From assembly GCF_036186745.1 (NCBI RefSeq), contig NZ_CP108086.1:372001-436000 (forward strand): a DNA stretch of 64,000 bases. Reading direction: 5' to 3'. The translations under genes and the position numbers were made by a program. The notes beneath the pieces were generated by a model that was not told the origin of the DNA, did no database searches, and saw nothing but the letters and a program-made list of their open reading frames with translations. How positions within the stretch are numbered: the first letter of the stretch is position 1; every line of letters begins with the position of its first letter. This DNA is from Microbispora hainanensis (lineage in GTDB: Bacteria > Actinomycetota > Actinomycetes > Streptosporangiales > Streptosporangiaceae). Positions 48,540 to 57,252 of this stretch are shown one piece after another.

Positions 48540-49442
48540 ATGGCCGTCAACCACCCGTACGCCCGTGAGCTCGGCGACTTCCTGCGTACCCGCCGCGGTC
48601 GGCTGCGCCCGCAGGACGTCGGCCTGGAGCCGGGGCCCCGGCGCAAGGTGACCGGGCTGCGGCGCGAGGAGGTCGCGCTGCTGGCCGGGCTGAGCACCGA
48701 TTACTACCAGCGTATGGAGCAGGGCCGTGAAGTGCGGCCCTCCGACGACGTGCTCGACGCCATCGCCTCCGCGCTCGACCTCGACGACGAGGAACGGCGG
48801 CACCTGTTCACCCTCGCCCGGGCGGCGCGGCGGCCGGCGGCCGTCCGCACCCGCCGGGCGCCGGAACGCGTGCCGGACAGCACCCGGCGCCTGCTGCACG
48901 TCATTGCCACCCCGGCGGTCGTGCTCGGCCGGCACCTCGACGTGCTCGCGTGGAACACCCTCGCCGAGGCACTGCTCGGCGATCCGGACACCCTGCCGCC
49001 GGGGCGGCGGAACCTGCTCATGGCGTTGTTCGAGGACCCCGGGGCCCGTGGGCGCTGCCCCGACTGGGAGGCCACCGCCCTGCAGTACATCGGCATGCTG
49101 CGGGCCGCCGTCGCGACCGACCCGGACCATCCGCGCGCCCGGGAGGTCATCGGCGAGCTGAGCATCCGCAGCGCGGACTTCCGCCGGCTCTGGGCCCGCC
49201 ACGAGGTGCGTGAGACCGTCCACGGGACGAAGCTGTTCCGGCACCCGCAGGTCGGCGACATCACCCTCGACTGGGACGTCTATCCCCTGCCCGGCGATCC
49301 CGGGCCGGTCCTGCTCGTCCACACCGCCGAGCCCGGCAGCGCGGACGCCGAACGCCTCCAGTTGCTCGCGTCCCTGTACGCCACCTCGGCGGCGGGGAAG
49401 GCCCGGGCCGAGGGAACCCCGCGGCCGTCAGCCGCTCGATAG
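48540..49442 (+). CDS. XRE regulator with MmyB-like ligand-binding domain
   Basis: 300 aa. HTH region (RKVTGLRREEVALLAGLSTD then YYQRMEQGREVRPSDDVLDA) followed by the MmyB-like domain (RRLLHVIATPAVVLGRHLDV, AWNTLAEALLGD, GTKLFRHPQVGDITLDWDVY). Family knowledge: binds a fatty-acid-like ligand and regulates a divergent oxidoreductase, here the SDR. Confidence 0.92.
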   Translation: MAVNHPYARELGDFLRTRRGRLRPQDVGLEPGPRRKVTGLRREEVALLAGLSTDYYQRMEQGREVRPSDDVLDAIASALDLDDEERRHLFTLARAARRPAAVRTRRAPERVPDSTRRLLHVIATPAVVLGRHLDVLAWNTLAEALLGDPDTLPPGRRNLLMALFEDPGARGRCPDWEATALQYIGMLRAAVATDPDHPRAREVIGELSIRSADFRRLWARHEVRETVHGTKLFRHPQVGDITLDWDVYPLPGDPGPVLLVHTAEPGSADAERLQLLASLYATSAAGKARAEGTPRPSAAR

Positions 49443-49508
49443 CAGGGTGGCGGCGATCAGCAGCAGGAAGAGCCCCAGGAGGATCGCCAGGCCGCCGCCC
49501 GCGACAGC

Positions 49509-49545
49509 AGAAACCCCAGGCCGACGATGCCGACCTGGGGTTTCT
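49509..49545 (-). terminator. Intrinsic terminator behind tRNA-Lys
   Basis: AGAAACCCCAGG and CCTGGGGTTTCT are perfect 12-bp arms around a 13-nt loop, starting 4 nt beyond the CCA end of the tRNA on the minus strand. It also lies 66 bp after the XRE regulator stop on the plus strand. Confidence 0.8.
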
Positions 49546-49551
49546 CGCTGG

Positions 49552-49625
49552 TGCGCCGCCAGGGACTCGAACCCCGGACCCGCTGATTAAGAGTCAGCTG
49601 CTCTAACCAACTGAGCTAGCGGCGC
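49552..49625 (-). tRNA. tRNA-Lys (anticodon CTT)
   Basis: The minus strand folds as a 74-nt cloverleaf: 7-bp acceptor GCGCCGC/GCGGCGC, D-arm with AGCTCAGTTGGT, anticodon loop CTCTTAA giving CTT, T-arm GGTTCGAGTCC. The 3' CCA is encoded at 49549-49551. It reads the AAG codon preferred in this GC-rich genome. Confidence 0.97.
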
Positions 49626-49713
49626 GAAAGCTCTTAGAGGTTACCGCAGCAGCCAGATCACACAAAATCCGGTTAGAGTAGAACAACATTCGGTTCAGCG
49701 GTTGGGAGCGCAC

Positions 49714-50562
49714 ATGTGGTTCGCCTCGCCTGACGAGGTCCGGGGGCGGCTGGCGGCCGTCGACTACCTTGCCGACGACGGCATCGCGACATCGGTGTTC
49801 CTGGCCGGGGCGCTGGGCAAGCCGCTGCTGGCCGAGGGCCCGGCGGGGGTGGGCAAGACCCAGCTCGCCAAGGCCGTGGCGCGGGCCACCGGCGCGCGGC
49901 TCATCCGCCTGCAGTGCTACGAGGGCCTGGACGAGGCGCGTGCCCTGTACGAGTGGAACTACAAGAAGCAACTGCTGCGCATCCAGGCCGACGACGGCGC
50001 CTGGGACGACATCTTCTCCGAGGAGTTCCTGCTCGAACGCCCCCTCCTGCGGGCGATCAGGAGCGAGGAGCCCACCGTGCTGCTCATCGACGAGACCGAC
50101 AAGGCCGACGTCGAGGTCGAGGGGCTGCTGCTGGAGATCCTGTCCGACTACCAGATCACGATCCCCGAGCTGGGCACGATCACCGCCGCGCGCCGGCCGT
50201 ACGTCGTGCTGACCTCGAACGCGACCCGCGAGCTGTCGGAGGCGCTCAAGCGGCGCTGCCTCTATCTCCACCTCGGCTACCCCACGCCGGAACGAGAGCG
50301 CGACATCCTGCTCGCGCAGATCCCCGGGCTGCCCGCGAGCATCGCCGACCAGCTCGCCCGTACGGTGGCCACGCTGCGGGGGCTGGAGCTGAAGAAGTCG
50401 CCGTCGATCGCGGAGACCGTCGACTGGGCGCACACCCTGCTCGCGCTGGGCCGCACGGAGCTGGACGAGGCGCTGATCGGCGCGACGCTGGGCGTGGTGC
50501 TCAAGCACAACTCCGACCAGGTGCGGGCCGCCAAGGAGCTCGGCCTGCCGTCCCGGTCATGA
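49714..50562 (+). CDS. MoxR-family AAA+ ATPase
   Basis: 282 aa from ATG 49714. Walker A AEGPAGVGKTQLAKAVARAT, Walker B TVLLIDETDKAD, sensor VVLTSNATRELSEALKRRC. MoxR ATPases with a VWA partner act as chaperones for metalloenzyme maturation, as in CoxD/CoxE for CO dehydrogenase. Its stop overlaps the VWA gene start as ATGA. No molybdenum hydroxylase genes are adjacent. Confidence 0.92.
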   Translation: MWFASPDEVRGRLAAVDYLADDGIATSVFLAGALGKPLLAEGPAGVGKTQLAKAVARATGARLIRLQCYEGLDEARALYEWNYKKQLLRIQADDGAWDDIFSEEFLLERPLLRAIRSEEPTVLLIDETDKADVEVEGLLLEILSDYQITIPELGTITAARRPYVVLTSNATRELSEALKRRCLYLHLGYPTPERERDILLAQIPGLPASIADQLARTVATLRGLELKKSPSIAETVDWAHTLLALGRTELDEALIGATLGVVLKHNSDQVRAAKELGLPSRS

Positions 50563-51914
50563 CGGCTCCGGCGTCCCTCGTGGACCGGCACGTGGGGTTC
50601 GTCCACGCCCTGCGGGAGGCCGGGCTGCCGGTCTCCCCGGCCGAGGGCCTGGACGCGGCCCACGCGCTCATGGTCATCGACCTGGCCGAGCGGGAGACGC
50701 TGCGCGAGGCGTACGCCGCGACGCTGGTGAAGCGGCCCGCCCACCGGCCGGGGTTCGACCTGCTCTTCGACCTGTGGTTCCCGCCGGTGACCGGTCCGGC
50801 CGCGAGCACGGACGTCCCCGACGACGCCGCGCTGCCGGAGCTGCGTGAGCGGCTGGCGGAGCTGCTGATGGGCGACCCGGCCGACCCCACGTTCCGGGAG
50901 TTCGCGCGGGCGATGGTCGGACGGTTCGGGCAGGTCCAGGCGGCCCCCGGCAGGCAGTCGTGGTTCTCCTTCCCGGTGCTGCGCGCGCTGTCGCCGGAGA
51001 CGCTGGTGGCCCGGATGCTGGCGGCCATGCTCGACGAGCGCGGCGGCCTGCCGGAGAAGGTCGCCAGACGACACATCTCTCGGACCATCGAAGCCTTCAC
51101 CGAGGCGGTGGCCTCCGACGTACGCCGCAGGATCGCCGAGGAGTCGGGCGTCGAGAAGATCGCCAGGTCGACGGTCCGGCCGCCGATCGACCGGGTCGAC
51201 TTCCTGCGCGCGACCAAGGAGGAGCTGGCCCGGCTGCGCCGGGAGGTCTATCCCCTCGCCCGCCGCCTGGCCACGCGGCTGTCGATCCGGCAGAAGCGGG
51301 GGCGGCGCGGGCGGCTCGACTTCCGGCGTACGGTGCGGGCCTCGCTGTCCACGGGCGGGGTGCCGCTCACCACGCACCTGCGCCCGCCCCGCCCGCACCG
51401 GCCCGAGCTGGTGGTGCTGTGCGACGCCAGCGACTCGGTCTCCACGTTCTCGCACTTCACTCTGCTGCTGACGTTCGCACTCCGGGAGCAGTTCACCAAG
51501 GTGCGGGCGTTCGCGTTCGTGGACACCGTGGACGAGATCACGGACCTGTTCGCCCCGGGCGCGGACGTGCTGGACGCCATCGGCCGCCTCACCGACGAGG
51601 CCGACATCGTCAGGTTCGGCCGCACCGACTATGGCCACGTCTTCGAGCGCTTCGCCGAACGCTTCCCCGACGCCGTCGGCCCCCGGACGTCGCTGCTGAT
51701 CCTCGGCGACGCCAGGTCGAACTATCAGGTGCCGGCGCTGGGCACGCTGAAGCGGCTGGCCGGGCAGGCCAGGCACGCCTACTGGCTCAACCCGGAGCCC
51801 CGGGCCCAGTGGGACACCGGGGACTCCCTCGCCACGGCGTACGGCTCGGTCGTGCCCATGCACGAGTGCCGCAACGTCGCCCAGCTCGCCGCCTTCGTCG
51901 AGACACTGGCCTGA
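50559..51914 (+). CDS. CoxE-like VWA domain protein
   Basis: 451 aa, ATG overlapping the MoxR stop. The N-terminal part (HVGFVHALREAGLPVSPAEG) is as in CoxE-like proteins. A basic stretch (RLSIRQKRGRRGRLDFRRTV) precedes the VWA fold with metal-ion-dependent motif LVVLCDASDSVSTFSHF and LLILGDARSNYQVPAL. It works with the MoxR ATPase. The client enzyme is unknown. Confidence 0.9.
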   Translation: MTAPASLVDRHVGFVHALREAGLPVSPAEGLDAAHALMVIDLAERETLREAYAATLVKRPAHRPGFDLLFDLWFPPVTGPAASTDVPDDAALPELRERLAELLMGDPADPTFREFARAMVGRFGQVQAAPGRQSWFSFPVLRALSPETLVARMLAAMLDERGGLPEKVARRHISRTIEAFTEAVASDVRRRIAEESGVEKIARSTVRPPIDRVDFLRATKEELARLRREVYPLARRLATRLSIRQKRGRRGRLDFRRTVRASLSTGGVPLTTHLRPPRPHRPELVVLCDASDSVSTFSHFTLLLTFALREQFTKVRAFAFVDTVDEITDLFAPGADVLDAIGRLTDEADIVRFGRTDYGHVFERFAERFPDAVGPRTSLLILGDARSNYQVPALGTLKRLAGQARHAYWLNPEPRAQWDTGDSLATAYGSVVPMHECRNVAQLAAFVETLA

Positions 51915-51924
51915 GAGACGCCTG

Positions 51925-51996
51925 CCTGACGGACACCGGCCTGACGGACACGGCCTGACGGACACGGCCTGACGGACACGGCCTGAGAGACACCGG
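51925..51996. repeat. 14-15-bp tandem repeat, five copies
   Basis: CCTGACGGACACGG and close variants repeat five times just after the VWA gene stop, in a 147-bp gap with no gene. Confidence 0.85.
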
Positions 51997-52061
51997 CCCG
52001 AGTCGATTCCCTTCGCCCGAATCGACACGGCCGCGGGCCGCCCGGCTCAGCTCGGCTCGGC

Positions 52062-52829
52062 TCAGCTCATGCGGCGCAGGATGCGGGCCGCCGTACGGGC
52101 CAGCAGTTCGATCTGCTCCTCGGTGAACGTCCCGGACCCGTGCGCGCGGATCCAGCGGGCGACCCTCCACGGGTAGGCGACGGTCAGCCCCTCGCCGTGC
52201 AGCACGCCGCCCCTGGCCTTGATCTTCCCGCCGTGTACGGCGAGCACCGGGTCGATGGAGACCTCGATGCCGGTCTCCTTGGTCAGCAGCCCGGCCATCG
52301 ACCCGGCGGCGGAGATGAGCCCCTTGGCGACCGAGGTGCCGAACTTCTCGTCGAAGAACAGCCGCTCGCCGTAGCGCGCGATCAGGGTGTCGGGCGACCA
52401 CGCCTCGTTGTCCACGATCCAGATGCCGCCCGGCCCGATGACGAGGTGGTCGATCGACGCCTCGCCGGGGACGGCCCGGCCGTCCATCACGCGATAGCCG
52501 TGCCGGCGCAGTGCGAACCGCAGCAGCCGCCCGGTGCGCACTTCGCCACGGCGCTTGCCCCGCCACACGGCCGTACGCTCGTGCAGGCGCCAGGCGATGA
52601 ACAGGTCGGTGCCGCCCGCGAGGACGCCCAGGCCGACACCGGCGGCGAACATGTTCAGGCCGAACCGCGGGCCCACCAGGTTGCCGATGACGAACCCCGC
52701 GAAGGCGACGGCGGCCCGCACCCGGATGCGGTTCTTGCGTCCGGCGAACCAGAACGTCTCGTACAGGTTCTGCGGCGATGCGCCCGTGAACTTCTCATCC
52801 TTCGGGACGTAAATGGACCCACTGGGCAC
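52062..52829 (-). CDS. NERD (nuclease-related domain) protein with membrane helices
   Basis: 255 aa. A short N-terminus is followed by two hydrophobic segments (AAVAFAGFVIGNLVG and MFAAGVGLGVLAGG), then a NERD domain (GRLLRFALRRHGYRVMDGRA, DHLVIGPGGIWIVDNEAWS). NERD domains have a PD-(D/E)xK-like nuclease fold; the canonical Asp-Glu-x-Lys pattern is only partly recognisable (IDHLV ... VDNEA). Function unknown. Divergent from the TetR gene at 52984. Confidence 0.8.
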   Translation of the reverse strand: MPSGSIYVPKDEKFTGASPQNLYETFWFAGRKNRIRVRAAVAFAGFVIGNLVGPRFGLNMFAAGVGLGVLAGGTDLFIAWRLHERTAVWRGKRRGEVRTGRLLRFALRRHGYRVMDGRAVPGEASIDHLVIGPGGIWIVDNEAWSPDTLIARYGERLFFDEKFGTSVAKGLISAAGSMAGLLTKETGIEVSIDPVLAVHGGKIKARGGVLHGEGLTVAYPWRVARWIRAHGSGTFTEEQIELLARTAARILRRMS

Positions 52830-52937
52830 GCGAAACCCCCCACACTAGGCATGCGGCTTTCTCCGGGATACCCGAGCGGGAATCCCAACCCTCCTAAGGT
52901 GAGGGAAGTAGCGCAATTACGCCAGTGCCGACACTTG

Positions 52938-52951
52938 ACCGACCAGTCGGT
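52938..52951. promoter_or_regulatory. TetR operator ACCGAC-CA-GTCGGT
   Basis: A perfect palindrome 32 bp before the TetR gene start. A near-identical site (58213-58228) lies before the kinase/acyl-CoA dehydrogenase operon, linking the two. Confidence 0.75.
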
Positions 52952-52983
52952 ATGCTTGACTTGAGAGACAGAGGAGGTCGGCA

Positions 52984-53667
52984 ATGGCCCGCCGCGCAGC
53001 CAGGGAGCACAGCGCAGCCCGACAACACAGCGCAGCCCGAGAGCGCAGCGCCGCCGGAGAACGCCGCGCAACGGGGGACCGCGCGAACGGGTCCCTGGAG
53101 GAGCCGGTGCGGCAGCGCCTGCTCGCCGAGGCCACCCGGCTGTTCGCCCAGCGGGGTTTCGAGAGCACGTCGGTGCAGGAGATCGTCGCGGCCGCCGGCG
53201 TCACCAAGGGCGCCATGTATCACTACTTCGATTCCAAGGACGACCTGCTCCACGAGATCTACGCCCGGGTGCTGCGCCTGCAGATGGAGCGCCTCAACCG
53301 GTTCGCCGACGCGGAGGGCCCGGTGGCCGAGCGGCTGCACGCCGCCGCGACGGACGTGGTGGTGACCACGGTCGACAACCTCGACGACTCCAAGATCTTC
53401 TTCAGGTCGATGCACCAGCTCGCGCCGGAGACGTACAAGAGCGTGCGGGCCGAGCGGCGGCGCTATCACGAGCGGTTCCGCGACCTCGTGGTCGAGGGGC
53501 AGCGCGACGGCGTCTTCCGCGACGACATCCCCGCCGAGATGGTGGTCGACTTCTTCTTCGGCTCGGTCCACCACCTCGGCACCTGGTATCACCCGGACGG
53601 CCCGCTGACCGGCCAGGAGGTCGGCCGCCACTTCGCCGACCTCCTGCTCAACTCGCTGCGACCCTGA
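52984..53667 (+). CDS. TetR family regulator, probably of the adjacent acyl-CoA dehydrogenase operon
   Basis: 227 aa from ATG 52984 behind GAGGAGG. The first 36 residues are low-complexity with an 18-bp repeat encoding HSAARQ/HSAARE. The HTH follows (VRQRLLAEATRLFAQRGFES, VQEIVAAAGVTKGAMYHYFD), then an all-helical ligand domain. It converges on the operon at 53687-58202, and its operator motif recurs at that operon's promoter. The effector may be an acyl-CoA. Confidence 0.9.
   Translation: MARRAAREHSAARQHSAARERSAAGERRATGDRANGSLEEPVRQRLLAEATRLFAQRGFESTSVQEIVAAAGVTKGAMYHYFDSKDDLLHEIYARVLRLQMERLNRFADAEGPVAERLHAAATDVVVTTVDNLDDSKIFFRSMHQLAPETYKSVRAERRRYHERFRDLVVEGQRDGVFRDDIPAEMVVDFFFGSVHHLGTWYHPDGPLTGQEVGRHFADLLLNSLRP
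53008..53061 (+). repeat. 18-bp in-frame tandem repeat, three copies
   Basis: Units at 53008, 53026 and 53044 encode HSAARQ, HSAARE and RSAAGE at the N-terminus of the TetR protein. Confidence 0.85.
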
Positions 53668-53686
53668 TCACGCCCGGCACCACGGC

Positions 53687-54856
53687 TCACATGGGCGCGG
53701 GGAGGCCCGCCGGGCCGGCGAGCGCGTCGCGGTGGTCGCCCGGCGTGCCCAGCCCGATCTGATCGGCCTTGGCCCGCTTGAGATAAAGATGCGCGGGGTG
53801 CTCCCAGGTCATCCCGATGCCGCCGTGAAGCTGCACGCACTCCTCCGCGGCGTGCACCGCGACCGCCCCGCAGTGGGCCTGCGCCACCGCGACCGCCACG
53901 GCCGCCTCGTCGCCGAGCGGTCCCGCGGCGGGCGCCTCCGCCAGCAGGGCCGCCGCGTTGCGGGCCGCCGCCCTGGCCCCCACGACCTCCAGCCACAGGT
54001 CGGCCAGCCGGTGCTTGACCGCCTGGAACGACCCCACGGGACGGGCGAACTGCCTGCGCTCCTTCACGTACGCGACCGTGGTGGTGAGGCACCACTCGGC
54101 GACGCCGAGCTGTTCGGAGGCGAGCAGGCCGGCGCCGCGCGCCAGGGCCTCCCACACCCACGGCAGCTCCAGCCCCTCCGCCCGCGCGACGATCCGCGCC
54201 GGGGCCGACGCGAACTCGACGGTCGCGATGGGCCGGGTCAGGTCGAGCGAGGTGACCGTCGTCACCCGGACGGCCTCCTCGGCGCTCCCCTGGACGGTGG
54301 GCGACGTCTCGACCGCGCACAGCCCCACGCCCTGCGCGAGCCGCACCGGGACGAGCAGGACGTCGGCGGCCTCCGCGCCGATCACCCCCGTGACCGTGCC
54401 GGTGACCGTGCCGTCCTCGCCGAGGGACGCCACCGGGGCCGGCGGCGCGTACGGCGAGGCGGCGAACGACACCGCGAGCGCGGCGGTCGCCTCACCGGTC
54501 GCCAGGCGTCCCAGCAGCTCACCGGCCACCTCTCCCCCCGCCACAAGCAATGCCTGGGTGGCGAGGACGGCGCTGCTGAGGAACGGCACGGGAGCGACGG
54601 CCCGGCCCAGCTCCTCCAGCACGACGGCCGCCTCCCGCGCCGAGGCGCCCGCGCCGCCGAGCTCCTCGGGGACCAGCAGCCCGGCCACGCCGATGTCGCG
54701 GGCGAGCGCCTTCCACAGCTCCGCGTCGTACGGCGTGCCGCCCGCGGCGGCCGAGCCGGCCCGGTCGAGCACGGCGGACGGCGGGCAGGTGTCGGTGAGC
54801 AGGTCGCGGACGGCGGCCCGCAGCTCCTCCTCCACCTCCGTGTACAGCAGCGTCAT
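53687..54856 (-). CDS. Acyl-CoA dehydrogenase (small, second subunit type)
   Basis: 389 aa; ATG 54856 overlaps the stop of the upstream dehydrogenase gene as ATGA. It has the acyl-CoA dehydrogenase fold (GVAGLLVPEELGGAGASARE, YVKERRQFARPVGSFQAVKH, CVQLHGGIGMTWEHPAHLYL). The usual catalytic Glu region before the C-terminal HGG motif is not evident, as in the paired subunits of alpha2beta2 actinobacterial FadE enzymes. Last gene of the operon. Confidence 0.88.
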   Translation of the reverse strand: MTLLYTEVEEELRAAVRDLLTDTCPPSAVLDRAGSAAAGGTPYDAELWKALARDIGVAGLLVPEELGGAGASAREAAVVLEELGRAVAPVPFLSSAVLATQALLVAGGEVAGELLGRLATGEATAALAVSFAASPYAPPAPVASLGEDGTVTGTVTGVIGAEAADVLLVPVRLAQGVGLCAVETSPTVQGSAEEAVRVTTVTSLDLTRPIATVEFASAPARIVARAEGLELPWVWEALARGAGLLASEQLGVAEWCLTTTVAYVKERRQFARPVGSFQAVKHRLADLWLEVVGARAAARNAAALLAEAPAAGPLGDEAAVAVAVAQAHCGAVAVHAAEECVQLHGGIGMTWEHPAHLYLKRAKADQIGLGTPGDHRDALAGPAGLPAPM

Positions 54857-56025
54857 CGGGGGAGGTCCTTCCAGGCGACGTCCTTGTCGGCGCGCGGCTC
54901 GGCGGGCAGGCCGAGGACGCGTTCGGCGATGATGTTGCGCAGGATCTCGGAGGTGCCGCCCTCGATCGAGTTGCCCTTGGCGCGCAGGTAGCGGTAGCCC
55001 GCCTCGCGGCCGACGAAGTCGACCGTGTCGGGGCGGCGGAACGTCCAGTCGTCGTAGGCCAGGCCGTCCTCGCGCAGCAGCTCGACCTCCAGGCCCGACA
55101 GCTCCTGGTGCAGCCGGGCGAAGGCCAGCTTCATGCCCGATCCCTCCGGCCCCGGATGCCCGGCGGCGAGCTGCTCGCGCAGCCGTACGGCGGTCAGCCG
55201 CATGACCTCCGTGTCCACCCAGAGCTTGAGCAGCCGCTGGTGCAGGTCGTGGGTGCGCAGCTCGGGCCGGGAGCGCCAGGTCTCGGCGACGACGCCCATC
55301 ATCGTGCGCCGGGTCGGCGTGCCGCCGATGGCGACCCGTTCGTTCATGAGGGTGGTCTGCGCGACCCGCCAGCCGTCGCCCACCTCGCCCAGCCGCAGCG
55401 AGTCGGGCAGCCGCACCCCGGTGAGGAAGACCTCGTTGAACTCGGCCTCTCCGGTGATCTGGCGCAACGGGCGCACCTCGACGCCGGGGGCGTGCATGTC
55501 GCACACGAAGTAGGTCAGCCCACGGTGCTTGGGCACGCCGGGGTCGGTGCGGGCCACGAGGATGGCCCAGCGCGCGGTGTGCGCGCTCGACGTCCACACC
55601 TTCTGGCCGTCCACCACCCACTCGTCGCCCTCGCGTACGGCGCGGGTGGCCAGCGTGGCGAGGTCGGAACCGGCCCCCGGCTCGCTGAAGAGCTGACACC
55701 ACACCTCCTCGCCCGTCCACAGCGGGCGCAGGAAGCGCTTCTTCTGCTCCTCGGTGCCGAAGGCGAGGATCGTCGGGGCGGCCATGCCGAGGCCGATGCC
55801 GATCCGGCCCGGCCGGTTGTCGGGCGTGCCCTTCAGCTCCCGCTCGACCACGGCCTGCAGGTCCCTGGACGCGCCGAGCCCGCCGAGGCCCTCCGGGAAG
55901 TGCACCCAGGCCAGCCCGGCGTCGAACCGGGCGCGCAGGAACTCCAGGCGGTCCATGGCCGCCGGGTCGTGCTCCGCGAGGAAGGCTCTGGCGCGCTCGG
56001 CGACCGACGCCTCATCCCATGCCAC
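54853..56025 (-). CDS. Acyl-CoA dehydrogenase (first subunit type)
   Basis: 390 aa. VWCQLFSEPGAGSDLATLAT is the FAD/substrate loop; the C-terminus has RAKGNSIEGGTSEILRNIIA. This type pairs with the gene that overlaps it downstream, forming heteromeric FadE enzymes in mycobacteria and relatives. It starts 6 bp after the ACAD10/11-like gene ends. Confidence 0.9.
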   Translation of the reverse strand: MAWDEASVAERARAFLAEHDPAAMDRLEFLRARFDAGLAWVHFPEGLGGLGASRDLQAVVERELKGTPDNRPGRIGIGLGMAAPTILAFGTEEQKKRFLRPLWTGEEVWCQLFSEPGAGSDLATLATRAVREGDEWVVDGQKVWTSSAHTARWAILVARTDPGVPKHRGLTYFVCDMHAPGVEVRPLRQITGEAEFNEVFLTGVRLPDSLRLGEVGDGWRVAQTTLMNERVAIGGTPTRRTMMGVVAETWRSRPELRTHDLHQRLLKLWVDTEVMRLTAVRLREQLAAGHPGPEGSGMKLAFARLHQELSGLEVELLREDGLAYDDWTFRRPDTVDFVGREAGYRYLRAKGNSIEGGTSEILRNIIAERVLGLPAEPRADKDVAWKDLPR

Positions 56026-56031
56026 GAAATA

Positions 56032-57252
56032 TCACCCCATGTATTTCTTGAGCTCGCGGTAGGCCAGCGACCGCTTGTGGACCTCGTCGGGGCCGTCGGC
56101 GAACCGCAGCGACCGCGCGCCCGCCCACAGCGCCGCCAGCGGGAAGTCCTGGCTGATCCCGCCGGCGCCGTGCGCCTGGATGGCCTTGTCGAGGATCCAC
56201 TCCACCGTCGCCGGGCCGGCGATCTTGATGGCCTGGATCTCCGTGTGCGCGCCCTTGTTGCCGACCGTGTCCATCAGCCAGGCCGTCTTCAGCACCAGCA
56301 GGCGCAGTTGCTCGATGCGCACCCGCGACTCGGCGATCCAGTCCTGGATCACGCCCTGCCGGGCCAGCGGCTTGCCGAACGCCTCGCGCTCCAGCACCCG
56401 GCGGCACATCAGCTCCACCGCCCGCTCGGCCATGCCGATGAGCCGCATGCAGTGGTGGATGCGGCCCGGCCCCAGCCGGGCCTGGGCGATGGCGAACCCG
56501 CCGCCCTCCTCGCCGATGAGGTTGTCCACCGGCACCCGTACGTCCTCGAACACCACCTCGGCGTGCCCGCCGTGGTCGGCGTCGTCGTAGCCGAAGACCG
56601 TCATGCCGCGCCGTACGGTGAGACCGGGGGTGTCGCGCGGGACGAGCACCATGCTCTGCTGGCGGTGCTTGGGCGCCTCGGGGTCGGTCTTGCCCATCAC
56701 GATGAAGACCTTGCAGTTCGGGTTCATCGCGCCGGTGATGAACCACTTGCGCCCGTTGATGACGTACTCCCCGCCGTCCCTCCTGATGGAGGTCGCGATG
56801 TTCGTCGCGTCGGAGGAGGCGACGTCGGGCTCGGTCATCGCGAAGGCCGACCTGATCTCCCCGGCCAGCAGCGGCTCCAGGTATTCCTTGCGCTGCCACT
56901 CGCTGCCGAACTCCGCCAGCACCTCCATGTTGCCGGTGTCGGGCGCGGCGCAGTTGGTGGCCGGCGGCGCGATGCCGGGCGACCTGCCCATGATCTCCGC
57001 GAGCGGGGCGTACTGGAGGTTGGTCAGCCCGGCGCCGTGCTCGCCCCGGGTGTCGGACGGCGGGAGGAAGAGGTTCCACAGGCCGCGCGAGCGGGCCTCG
57101 GCCTTGAGGTCCTCCAGCATCGGCGGCGGGCTCCAGCCGCTTCCGGCCGCCTGCTCGTGGAAGGCGTGCTCGGACGGATAGACGCACTCGTCCATGAAGT
57201 CGAGCAGCCGATCGCGGTAGCGGTTCGTGGTCGCGTCGAACGCGAAGTCCAT
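56032..57252 (-). CDS. Acyl-CoA dehydrogenase, ACAD10/11-like
   Basis: 406 aa; its ATG (57250-57252) overlaps the kinase gene stop as ATGA. Pattern: [60 protein letters not shown] and [20 protein letters not shown]. This subfamily occurs fused to a phosphotransferase domain in animal ACAD10/11. Here kinase and dehydrogenase are adjacent genes. Homologous pairs process 4-hydroxyacyl-CoAs through a phosphorylated intermediate. Confidence 0.9.
   Translation of the reverse strand: MDFAFDATTNRYRDRLLDFMDECVYPSEHAFHEQAAGSGWSPPPMLEDLKAEARSRGLWNLFLPPSDTRGEHGAGLTNLQYAPLAEIMGRSPGIAPPATNCAAPDTGNMEVLAEFGSEWQRKEYLEPLLAGEIRSAFAMTEPDVASSDATNIATSIRRDGGEYVINGRKWFITGAMNPNCKVFIVMGKTDPEAPKHRQQSMVLVPRDTPGLTVRRGMTVFGYDDADHGGHAEVVFEDVRVPVDNLIGEEGGGFAIAQARLGPGRIHHCMRLIGMAERAVELMCRRVLEREAFGKPLARQGVIQDWIAESRVRIEQLRLLVLKTAWLMDTVGNKGAHTEIQAIKIAGPATVEWILDKAIQAHGAGGISQDFPLAALWAGARSLRFADGPDEVHKRSLAYRELKKYMG

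Noticed and set aside
49429..49508. Minus-strand frame encoding a hydrophobic segment (LAILLGLFLLLIAATLLSSG)
   Set aside because: It reads like a small membrane peptide, but no start codon is available between it and the tRNA terminator. It may be a remnant or chance.
49700..49715. TTGGGAGCGCAC before the MoxR gene as a second CebR-type box
   Set aside because: Only the left half matches; the right half has no GCTCCCA. It serves as the ribosome-binding region.
52062..53667. NERD protein plus TetR as a defence or toxin pair
   Set aside because: They are divergent, and the TetR operator matches the acyl-CoA dehydrogenase operon promoter instead. No linkage beyond adjacency is visible.
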